Source of the DNA: Heterocephalus glaber
Lineage: Eukaryota; Chordata; Mammalia; Rodentia; Bathyergidae
Length of the DNA stretch: 64,000 bases
Direction of reading: 5' to 3'
Assembly: GCF_000247695.1 (NCBI RefSeq)
Contig: NW_004624795.1
Span: 2,601,890-2,665,889 of the forward strand
Shown here: piece by piece, positions 23,755-34,100 of the stretch
Position numbering within the stretch: the stretch's first letter is position 1
Layout of the letters: every line of letters starts with the position of its first letter
Position numbers and translations under genes: made by a program
The notes under the pieces: generated by a model
What the model was told of the DNA's origin: nothing
The model's input: only the letters and a program-made list of their open reading frames with translations
The model's database searches: none

Positions 23755-26334
23755 TTACTATGGTTAAACAAAACTCTTTCAGGAAATGAAGGCCCTGCAG
23801 TGCGCGGCCGGGGGCAACGTGAACGTGGAGGTGAATGCAGCCCCTGGCGTGGACCTCACGGTGTTGCTGAGCAACATGCGGGCCGAGTACGAGGCGCTGG
23901 CGGATCAGAACCGCAGGAACGCGGAGGCCTGGTTCAGTGAGAAGGTAAAGCCTCAGGGGGCAGGGCGGATGGGGGCGCTCACCTGCCCAGGTGCAGCCCA
24001 GGTGCAGCCTAGGGCGAGGCAGCGCACGTGCCTGACCGGGCCCTCACCTTGCAGAGCGCCTCGCTGCAGCAGCAGATTTCTGAAGACATCGGATCCGCCA
24101 CCTCGGCCAAGAACGAACTTCTTGAGATGAAACGCATGGCACAAGGACTGGAGATTGAACTGCAGTCCAGCGTAGCCTTGGTAAGCACAAAGTTAGAAAG
24201 AGATTTGCTTTAGAAATCAAGAGGAAAAAAAAAGAATTTTCTTGTGGATAGTATTCCATAATTTAGATTTTATCCATGAATGACGACAATGACATAAGAG
24301 TCATTTGCATTTTGCTAGACTTCTCTTTGCCTGAAAACTATACCTAGATGCTAATAATTGTGAAGCAATAGAAATTAGCAAACGCAGCTACGTGTAAAGT
24401 ACTTAAAAAAGAAAATACAGGGCCGGGGATTTAAATCAGTGGTGGTGCCCCCTGTCTCACAAGCTCGAGGACCCAAGTTCGATTCCTGGTACCAAAAAAG
24501 AAAATACAGTTTTTATCCTGACTCTTCTCTAAGTCAAAATATCAAAATCCACTGTCCATGGAGAGAGAGAGAGCAAAGGTGTGTTTGTGCCTTTCTAGCT
24601 TCTTTATCTAGCACTCCCCTCAGCACTTCATTGAGCTCCTTTTTAAGTGGCGTAAACAGGAAGTGAAAGGAGATGTGGATTTGACTCTGGAGCTAAACAT
24701 GCCTGATGATGATGACCACCTTTTCATGAAGGGCTGGCGTGGCATTTTCACCCATGTGTTCATTCACAATAAGCCCGAGGCCTGGACAAGGCCGGCTTTA
24801 GGATTCGTGTCATTATTTCCATCTAAGCATTGGAGAATTAAAGAAATTGACTGATACCCAGAGTCCTACAGTTGGATATGAAGGAACCAGAATTTCTCTC
24901 CAAATTTTCTAAGTCCCCAAACTCTGCTGTTCCTGCAGTGGCTAGTCAACAGCTAGAGCCTGTCCACAAAAGGTGCCCCAAATGGACAGAAATAAGGGCT
25001 TACGGACAAACATTTGGGAGAGGGAAGAGTAAAACATCCTCTGCTTCAAGCCACGTAAAATCTAGTAGGCATTCCCTCTGTGGATCTGTATAAATGCATT
25101 TGGATTCACAAGCCAACAAATCAAACTATGCAAAGCTTAAAGGACACTAAAAATTCTACTAATGCAAAGTTGACGTAATCCACCCTGGGACTGGTTTATC
25201 AGAGAACGGCTGCAACTCTCATGAGACAAGGTTGTCAGATGACTGGAAATGAGGTAGCAAAGGGAAAGGGGCCTTTATTCCTGGGGAAAATAGCAAATTG
25301 TGCCCCAGAACCCACAAGCACAGGAGAGAAGCATATGGGAGGGAGCTTTACATGGTGCCCTAGGAAAAAACATCTTCATCTTTAGTAACACTCCTGGGCC
25401 TCTGGCAGGGAGCTTCCCATGGTGTCATGCTCAAAGAGAAGAGTATGACAGCTCCTACAGGCAGCAATTAACATTGAGCAATGGGATCTGTTGGGTGGGG
25501 ATGATGATTTGCATCCTGTAGAATGAACTCTCTCCACTCTCTTTGAAGTGATCTGGCTTATTGTGACACGGGGCAGTGACATGTCCTGTCTTCCCACACC
25601 TCAGAAACACTCGCTGGAGTGCTCCCTGAGTGAGACCAAGGGCAACTACTGCTCACAGCTGGCCCAGATCCAGGCGAGGATCGCGGCCCTCGAGGAGCAG
25701 CTGCACCAGGTCAGGACCGAGACCGAGGGCCAGAAACTCGAGTACGAGCAGCTCCTGGACATCAAGGTGCACCTGGAGAAGGAGATCGAGACCTACTGCC
25801 GCCTCATAGACGGAGACAAGGAGTGAGTACTCCTTCCGCTAAGACAACTGAAGATTATTTGTAAAGATTATTTAAAATCAAGTACGAAGTACATATGGTC
25901 CAGATCGTGTGTAGATAAAATCCCCTTCTAGCATCATCTCAGAGCCCAATGAATGCCTGCCTTAAATCATTGGCTCCACTTCCTTAGCAAAGCACACAGT
26001 GAAATAACTAATGCAGACTCTGTTTTTACAGATCTTGTTTCAAATCAAAAGGCCAGGGAGGACCAGGAAGCCAGATAAAAGGTGAACACAAGCTGTGCAA
26101 ACCATTCCATTTTTTTTCCTCATGTATGTTTCAAAGGATAAGTGATTTTCCATTTACGAATTTAATAAATTCTAACAGTTCACACGCACCATTTCAGATG
26201 CATCTAAACCCGCCGTTGTTAAAACAGTTGTTGAGGAAATAGATCCTCGTGGCAATGTTTTCCGGTCAAGAATTCATACCATCGAAGAGAAACCCACCAA
26301 AGTCAACACAAGCGAACAGAGAGTGCCTTCCTGA
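21825..26334 (+). CDS. KRT27: Keratin, type I cytoskeletal 27 (IRS keratin)
   Basis: Type I IRS keratin. Coding exons 21825-22241, 22727-22809, 23179-23335, 23783-23944, 24055-24180, 25605-25822, 26032-26081, 26198-26334; all GT-AG, 449 aa. The head is shorter than in the neighbours (rod starts near residue 75). Helix initiation [17 protein letters not shown] and the exon 6 termination motif [20 protein letters not shown] are intact. The short tail ([16 protein letters not shown], then DPRGNVF...NTSEQRVPS) and the place in the cluster identify K27. The ATG has good context (ACACC-ATG-TCT). Oddity: the end of exon 5 reads [15 protein letters not shown], where the paralogues have the [14 protein letters not shown] pattern, whereas exon 6 is almost identical to that of KRT25. 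A (CA)n lies in intron 1, a B1 plus (GA)n in intron 3 and an ID in intron 5. Confidence 0.95.
22284..22316. repeat. (CA)n microsatellite in KRT27 intron 1
   Basis: About 16 CA units starting 42 bp downstream of exon 1. Confidence 0.95.
23547..23705 (+). repeat. B1-type SINE in KRT27 intron 3
   Basis: GGCCAGGAGTGGTGGCACAC...CAGCCTGGGCTACAGAG with an internal repeat of the GCCTG-GACTAC block, then GTGAGACCTTGTCTC. Confidence 0.85.
23706..23751. repeat. (GA)n microsatellite
   Basis: About 22 GA units replacing the tail of the B1 copy. It ends about 30 bp before the exon 4 acceptor. Confidence 0.95.
24421..24493 (+). repeat. ID SINE in KRT27 intron 5 with target-site duplication
   Basis: Flanked by AAAAAAGAAAATACAG at 24405-24420 and 24494-24509, a perfect 16-bp duplication. 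Confidence 0.95.
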
Positions 26335-26496
26335 ACCACACCCCACCCCAAAAAGATGTCCCCTAAATTAAGGCACCGAATTCAGCTGATGTCCTAATTA
26401 AGGGCCCTCTTATTTTTCTGCTTTTCTTCTAATGAACTATGACAAGTTCTTTGTAGAGTAGTAATGTTTCCTTGGCTTTCTCTAAGGTGATGTTTC

Positions 26497-26502
26497 AATA
26501 AA
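26497..26502 (+). promoter_or_regulatory. KRT27 polyadenylation signal
   Basis: AATAAA lies 163 bases after the KRT27 stop and is followed by T-rich sequence. Confidence 0.8.
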
Positions 26503-26767
26503 AGTTCTTCCTGTTGCAAATTATCCTGCGGGGCTCTGATCCCTCTTTGCATTTTAAATATGCCCTCCCATGGGGGCTGGGTTTGCCTTTCGATTTCTTC
26601 TGTTTAACTTGGTGGTCTTCAAAAGTCAGGAATGAATTTAACACATAAACAAGGTGGAATCTTCACGCTTCTGTAAAATGTTGTCTTCCTTCCAACCTTC
26701 AGTACTTACTGAGCCCACGGTAAGCACCAGATGATGAGAATAAAGCAGCTAATAAGATCCAATCCCT

Positions 26768-26890
26768 AGCTAGGGGTGGTGGCACATGCCTGTAATCCCA
26801 GCACCTTTGGAGACAGGGCCAAGAAGATTACAAGCGTGAGCCCAGCCCACTTAGTGACTTAGGCCCTGTCCAAAACAGATCCCTGAGCTC
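26768..26890 (+). repeat. B1-type SINE fragment
   Basis: GGTGGTGGCACATGCCTGTA, then ATCCCAGCACC and a degraded right part (GCCCAGCCCACTTAGTGACT). Confidence 0.7.
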
Positions 26891-26956
26891 AACATGCTTA
26901 AGGAATTGGAAATACACAATTTTCAAAAACATCCTAACCATAAAGGAAATGCTATT

Positions 26957-27003
26957 GTGCCCGCTTTGGCAGCACATGTACTAAAAGGAAGTGATATAGA
27001 TGG
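26957..27003 (+). pseudogene. Truncated U6 snRNA pseudogene
   Basis: GTGCCCGCTTTGGCAGCACA then TGTACTAAAA matches the 5' end of U6 with a few substitutions. The match fades after about 45 bases and the rest of U6 is missing, which is typical of 5'-fragment U6 retrocopies. It cannot make functional U6. Confidence 0.8.
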
Positions 27004-27619
27004 TGATATTTTCTGAGGGTATAAGGGGAAAGAGAAAACTATGGGTACTGAGGTAAGTGGAGAATCCCAGAGGGCATCTGAGTTGTCATTTCAGTCACTC
27101 CGCTGTGAGGGTGGGCAGTCCTGGTACTCGGTCAGCTCTTCCCACCCAAGCCTGCAAAGCAATGTGTCTCTGAAGTCAAACACACTTTGAGTGAAATATT
27201 TAGTGCTTAACATCAATGAATCTATTTCTCTAACCAGCAGTTCAAGACTTCTTGGTGGTAAGAGAAGGTGTAGACTCAGCTTTTTTGAGGAGAGAACATG
27301 GTTCCCTCAAAAACAAGCTGTTTCTGGTGCGGGTGCAGCCCATTTCCTCCAGAACCAGTACCTACACTGAGCTATGCAGAGCTGGCTCATGTCAGATGGA
27401 AGCTTTCTAACTGTCTTCCCTCCACCCTTCCCTACAAGCATTTAAATACTTGGGTGACTCCAAAGCAAATACCCTTTTCACCTAAGTTTCTAGTTCACTG
27501 GCCCTCACATCCCATACTTTTATGTCAAAATCAGGAGAAAACATCCAACCACATGGTTCTATAGTCAGAAGTACTTAGACTATGGCTTATTTGGAGGACA
27601 GGTTGGAATTTTCTTCCAA

Positions 27620-28235
27620 GACTAAACATATGCTTTACGATATGATCCAGCATCTTCTAGGCTCTTATCCTTTTATCCAAAGGAGCTGAAAATGGGTATC
27701 TGCACAAAACCCTGCACACAGATATTGATGATAGCTTCATTTATTATCTGCCAAAATCTGGAAGCAACCAAGATGACCATCAGTAGATGAGTGAATACAG
27801 AAACTGTGGTAGACTCAGGCAATGGGGGATCATTCAATACTAAAATGAGCTGTCAAGCCAGGATGAGATGTAGAGGAAACATAAATGTGTGTCACTAAGT
27901 GAAAGAAGATAGTCTGAAAAGGTTATGTGCTGTATTACTCCAACTATATGACATTCTGCAGAGGGAAAAACTATGGAGACACAAGACCATGTTTGGTTAG
28001 GGGAGGGACTATAAATAGGCAGAACAAGAGGACATTGAGGAAAATGAAAATGCTCTACGAGGCCAGAAGAGTAGACACGTATCATTATAGATTGTCCAAA
28101 CCCATAGAATGTACAACACCAAGAATGAAAACCAATGTAAACCATGGACTTTGGATAGCTATGATGCATCAATCAATGTAGGTTCATCCATTGGAATGAA
28201 TGCAAATAGCTCAGTATAGCTGGTGGGGAATATTA
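27620..28235 (+). repeat. Old L1 3' fragment, sense
   Basis: The order follows the L1M ORF2 3' end: GATCCAGCATCTTCTAGGCT, then GGTATCTGCACAAAACCC, AGCAACCAAGATGACCATCA, ATGAGTGAATACAGAAACTG. It then runs into diverged 3' sequence. Confidence 0.65.
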
Positions 28236-30060
28236 ATGAGAGGAGAAAATAACATATGATCATGAGAGTAAGATGAAAGAAGGAGACATTAACCCAGCAT
28301 AACTTCAAGGTTTAACTCAATTCAAACCCTTCGAATACCCATGGTATACCTATTACATAATACCCAGTAGATTCTCAAGAAGTGGTAAATGATACGCTGC
28401 AGGATACAAAATAACCACTCTCACGGAACAAATACATAGATAGAACTGGCCTGAGAAATTCATTAACTCTATCCTCTACTTCCAGAAAGGACTAAACCCT
28501 ACCCAAACTTTTAGAGTATTAATTTAGAAATCTCTAATTCAGAGAATTCCAGATACTTGCCCCATGAGTAAACGGCAAGGACATTTCAAGAGGGGTTGAG
28601 CACCCTACCTTCCTGGCCCACTTTGATAGACAAGTAGTCTGCAATCTATGTTGGCACTTTAGTGCCAGGGCAGACTCATCTCCAAAGCAGCCCTAATAAT
28701 ATATGCTTAACTTATTTCACAAAACCTGATAAGTTAATTAGTATTTACAAACTATCTGGAGCTCAACAGATTATGTTAATAATACTTTGCTGTCACATAA
28801 TACTTCTTATCTAAGAAACTCAAGCTTTATAAATGATTATGCTCACTACATATTCTGTTTCCCTTATTTTATTCATGGGAAACATGGGCAAAAGATTAAA
28901 ATTTGACCAGGCTGCAACAAAATCAGTAATGAGTCTCTGAATATAAATTATATTCCTTATAAACTATATTTCTTAACTTAGCAAGCACTGTTCTAAACAT
29001 GAGAATATGAATTAATATATTATTTTTAAATATATGTGGGTTTTTAAATATTTTTAAGATTATTTATAAATATATGGATTTTTAAAATTCATATAATGGA
29101 TTTTTAAAGTTCCACTCCATGAGAAGTTCGATATGTTTCCATGACAATAACATTAGCTCTTTTTCAAAGTATTCAATCTCACCATATCCAATCTTCTTCA
29201 GGGAAAAAAAAATTACTATTTTAAAACTAAATGTGTAATCAGTCCGCCAATCAATTTGTAGCACTGCTGCCTAGCCCTGTCTGACAAGGCCACTTTATTA
29301 TAATAATATAAATAATTGACACTTGCAATATGTCTGTGCCCCTCAGATGGTCTTCTTATAGTCATTCATTACTGGGTCTGGTGAACACTTATTTGGGACA
29401 GTCCAGTGCTGTTATTTTCATTTGCCTAGCAGGGAAATGAAGCACAAGACTGGCTAACTGCCCCGGGCATCAAGACAAGAGAAGAAAGAGTCTGCTTCCT
29501 TTGACAACTAGTCTTCTATGGAGACCCCTCAGTGATGGCTCCACACCCATCTCCTCAGACACTTCATCCCCCATCAGTACGAAGACCACATCTCAAAACA
29601 GTTCATAAGACTTTAAATACCTACCTTTGAACTAAAGCACAGTAAAGCAAACATTTTGGAGACTCAAAAGTTCATGAATTGATATTCTACTCCTGGACCA
29701 AACCAAGAAATGCCAGTAAAAATAATTCTCCATGGATACCACAGATTTATGAGGTTCAGTGAGATTGATAATAAAACGATGGCAGGACTTCTATTATTTT
29801 TCATTTTTTCATTTTTTTTTTTTTTTAGAAAACCAATTAAAAACTCCCCCCATCAAAAAGCACTAGGTATCCAGAGTCTCTGGTTTCCATATGAAAGAAA
29901 ACGCAACAAAGCGGGGATAACGGAGATACAGGAAAACCGATGGTGAGAAACTTGTTCTGCGAATGTTCTGCCAGATTAGCAAACATTTCCAATAAATTTC
30001 AATTTGATAAATGAATGACGTCTTGCAATATGAGTAGTGTGTGACGCTGAATGTCACATG
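28236..30060. other. KRT27-KRT26 intergenic, nothing identified
   Basis: AT-rich, probably old decayed repeats. No gene, RNA or clear repeat family was recognised. Confidence 0.5.
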
Positions 30061-30690
30061 ATCCCAACTGAGCCAATGGCTGGCTGGCTCTCTCTCTCAC
30101 ACTGTGGGTAATTGGCTCCCAACAGCAAGAGGTTCTCGAGGAATCCCTCACTTCAAATGAGATTAGGGAGATGTGTAGAATGTGGAAAACAGTGTAAAAT
30201 TGTGTAGAAAAGTACAACCCGAATAAGGCTACAGCAGAGCAAGCGATGAATCTGTTTAATGACAACCCAACATCACATTTCCACAAAATCCTCAAAAGGA
30301 AGCAAAAACAATTGTTGTTCCTTGTTAAAGTTCCACAAAAAGAAAACGATTCCATTGAGCCAATAGACAGCAGTGAGTCCATTAGTGACAGTGAAGGCCA
30401 TCCTGCACAATACCCTCCTCTCTTGCCTCCACCACACCAGCCACGAAGGTTTCCAAAGTGCAGGTTAATTTATTTCCTTTATATTTTGCATTTTCTTTAT
30501 TATTTTATATTATATTACAGTATTATAATTATTTTCTATGAATATTTTTGAGTTGTGGAATGAATCATCTGTATTTCCATTATTTCTTACAGGGAAATTC
30601 GCTTTGATATGCAAGTGCTTTGGATTACAAGCATGTTTCCAGAACGAATTATGCTCACAAACCAAAGTTTTAGAGTATTCTACATGCATT
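30061..30690 (+). mobile_element. Tigger (pogo-like) DNA transposon, 3' part with transposase C-terminus
   Basis: A frame from about 30110 to 30450 reads as the C-terminal part of a Tigger-type transposase, including MNLFNDNPTSHFHKILKRKQ (30246-30305), with an in-frame stop upstream. After an AT-rich stretch, the 3' end reads TTCCAGAACGAATTATGCTC then ACAAACCAAAG, the expected Tigger inverted-repeat pattern. The 5' part and most of the DDE domain are missing, so it is inactive. It ends about 365 bp before the KRT26 TATA box. Confidence 0.6.
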
Positions 30691-30830
30691 TGTGGGACAG
30701 AACATTTCTCATCTGAATTGTTAATTCTTTGTCATATAGGACGGAGGACTAGGCCCTATTCCAGAGGTGAAAAGGATGTACCTTGACGTCTTTCTGTAAA
30801 AGAAATTCTGATTTCTTTTCTATCATCGGT

Positions 30831-30890
30831 GAGGCTATGATTCAGAATTACTAACCCTTGGAGGCTATGATTCAGTATTACTCTGCCTGG
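30831..30890. repeat. Short tandem duplication upstream of KRT26
   Basis: GAGGCTATGATTCAG(A/T)ATTACT occurs twice, at about 30831 and 30861, with a 30-bp period. Confidence 0.75.
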
Positions 30891-30966
30891 CACCTTTTTC
30901 AGGTATAAAAAGCACCCTTGAGGCACCATGCCACCTACTGGAAACTATTTAAAAAAAAAAAAGCCT

Positions 30967-30991
30967 GCTAATTGTGAAAAACAGCAATTAA
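30967..30991. promoter_or_regulatory. KRT26 upstream AATTA pair
   Basis: GCTAATTGTG and CAGCAATTAAG lie 65-88 bp before the TATA box, in the place where the other three genes have CCAATTAT. They are two opposite-facing AATTA/AATTG cores. Confidence 0.4.
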
Positions 30992-31054
30992 GATGCGCCA
31001 AGTGGTGTTTTATTACAGATTGGCATAGGAGAGACTGAAATGACAACGAAGCCC

Positions 31055-31062
31055 TATAAAAG
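31055..31062 (+). promoter_or_regulatory. KRT26 TATA box
   Basis: TATAAAAG lies 80 bp before the KRT26 ATG. A second TATAAAAA occurs at 30904, about 150 bp further upstream. Confidence 0.8.
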
Positions 31063-31134
31063 GCTGTGCTCCTGCCTCTGCGGAAGGTGACGGCTCTGCT
31101 GCTCTCGGGAAGGGTGCTGGGCTGTGCTGTGGCT

Positions 31135-34100
31135 ATGTCCTGCCGACTTTCCAATGGGTCCAGGCGGATCTGCTCGAAAGCCAGCCCCACCCGGCTGTCC
31201 AGGGTAGGCTCTGGCTTCAGGGCTGTGGGCACGTGCATCACCTCAGGAGCAGAAAGCTTTGCTTGCACACTTGGGGGCGTTTCTTCTGGAGGAAGCTCCT
31301 GCCATGGGGGTGGAGGGTCTGGAAGCAGCATCTGCACTGGTTTTCTCGGAAATGATCAGGGCCTGCTGTCCGGCAATGAGAAAGTGACCATGCAGAACCT
31401 CAATGACCGCCTGGCCTCCTACCTGGTTCATGTGCATGCGCTAGAGGAGGCCAACGCAGAGATGGAGCAGAAGATCGCCAGCTGGTATGACAGGTACGGG
31501 CCTGAGCGGTTCCCAGGGCTCAGTCACGACTACACCAGATACTTCTCGGCCATTGAGGATCTGAAAAAACAGGTGAGAAATCCAGACCTGCATCCTTTAG
31601 CCACAGACTTCCAGTGGGCATAACTTAAAGCAGAGAAAAAGAAAATGGACTTTAAAAATGTATGGGGTTTAGAATTTGTTCACTCTCCTCCCTGTCCTAA
31701 GAGCAGTGCCTGGCAATACAGATTTGTAAAATTAAATAAGGGAAGAGAAATAGTTTCAAAAGACATGTAATCACATTGTTTTTATATTTAACTCATACCT
31801 TTTGATCAAAAGAAATCAGATTATCCATATGGCCCCTAATTGCTGAACATTTATTATATGAAGAAAATCCAGATTAATGTGTAAAAGTAATGTTAATGCC
31901 AATGTAGACGATAAGAAGACACAGAATCTCACCGAAATCAGGAGGGTCCTTGGACCACTGACCCTGACTGTGTTGCACATTCTCCCCTGCTTAGATTATT
32001 TCCGTGACCGCCTGTAATGCCAGCATTGTTCTCCAAAGCGACAATGCCAGGCTGACTGCTGATGACTTCAAGCTGAAGTAGGTGCAAATAACTCATTAAT
32101 TAACGGGGGGAAAAACACTAAGGTGAATTGAAGAACATGTCTTTTGCTCTTCTCCCTGCCCCTCTTTTGCTTTTAAAACCAGTGTTTTCATGATGCCACA
32201 CCAGATAAAGAAATCAAATTAAATAGGCCCTCCTAAAGAGCTACCATGAATTTTTAAAATCCAGTGATATTTTGTTCAACTGCTAAGCGCTTCAAATGAC
32301 AAACTGGCTCTGAAGAAATTAGACCTCCAAATGATACTCCCAGATCAGTAGCTATCACAAACTATTTTAACAGTTTGCCACTGCAAGAAGCTTCAGAAAT
32401 GTGAGCAGCACATCACATCTCTCCGGCACTGCCTCTGATTATAGCTCTCATGCATCTTAATGATCTTTCAGGTATGAAAACGAGCTCAGTTTGCACCAGA
32501 TCATGGAAGCCGACATCAGCAATCTTCGCAGGGTGCTGGAGGAGCTGACCCTCTCTATCACCGACCTGGAGGTGCAGTGTGGCAGCCTCGGGGAGGAGCT
32601 GACCTACCTCCAGAAGAACCACGAGGAGGTAAGGAAGCCGAGCCCAGGTCTGAGCCCCTTCTCCTGGTCCACTCGTACCCATTGGAAGCCTCCCTTGAGG
32701 ATGCACCCTGGCCCTTTCCCAGGAAACCAAAGCTCTGCAATGTGCAGCAGGAGGGAACGTGAATGTGGAGGTGAACGCAGCCCCCGGCGTGGACCTCACT
32801 GCTCTGCTGAACAACATGCGGGCCGAGTATGAGGACCTGGCTGAGCAGAACCGCCAGGACGCGGAGGCCTGCTTCCATGAGAAGGTACATCCGCGGCGAC
32901 TCACATGAAGGCCTTGTGCATGGGATGACTGCACTGGTCCCTGACCTGCGGACAATTCCGTTCCAGAGTGCGTCTCTGCAGCAACAGATTTTGGATGAGG
33001 CAGGTGCAGCCACAGCAGCTAGAAATCAGCTGATGGAACAGAAACGCAGTCTGCAAATCCTGGAAATAGAACTCCAGTCCCTCCTCGCTATGGTATGTAG
33101 CGATTTCCATGGAATCGGATGTGTGTGTATGTGACACTAGTCTGCTTTCTGATACTCTAACAAAACACTTGGGGCTTGGTACTTTATCCTGGAAGGAGCT
33201 TTATTTCAGCTCACAGCTTTGGAGGCTGAAAGCCTAAGGAACATGGCAACAGCTCTGATGATGGCCCCTCTTAAAAGGTCCCAGCACCTCTTACATCACC
33301 ACACCTGCTTCCAGCGCACAGACCCTTGGGGGATGGGACACACTCAACCATATCTGAAATACAGCAATGTGTGTTTAGCCACATAAACACGAATGTTAAA
33401 ATTGTATCCATAACAGTAAATACAGTATGAATAACTAAAAATATACAGTATATTAAATACTAATAGCTCCACCCATAAATGTTACTTCTGATGCATCAAT
33501 CCCAAAATTTGACAATTTTTTCAGGGCAGAAGAAATAATTTGTGTGTGTGTGTGTGTGTGTGTGGTGTGGTACTGGGGAAGTGGAGATTGAACCCAGGGC
33601 CTCACATGTGCTAGGCAAACACTCCCCACTTAGCTACACCCACAGCCCTTTTTTAAATTTTATACAGAGACAAGCTCTCTCTAAGTTGCCCAAGCTGGCC
33701 TCGAATGTGATCCTCCTGCTTCAGCCTCCCAAATAGCTGGAGTTAGAGGTGTGCACCACCATGCCCAGCTAAGAGGAAATTTATTTTTTAAATCTTGCCG
33801 GTTTTGATTTTCAGTTGAAAATACTTAGATGATGTAAGTATTTGTCCACCTTGGGAATATTTGCAATATGAGCATGCCATTCTCTTTTACACACTGAGGA
33901 CTTCACTTGGTCCTTCTTTCAGAAACAATCCTATGAACATACATTGGCTGAGACTGAAGGAAATTACTGCATTCAACTCCAGCAAATCCAGGATCACATC
34001 GGGACGATGGAGGAACAATTGCAACAGATTCGAACAGAAACGGAAGGCCAGAAGCTGGAGTATGAACAGCTCCTTGATATCAAAATGCTTTTGGAAAAAG

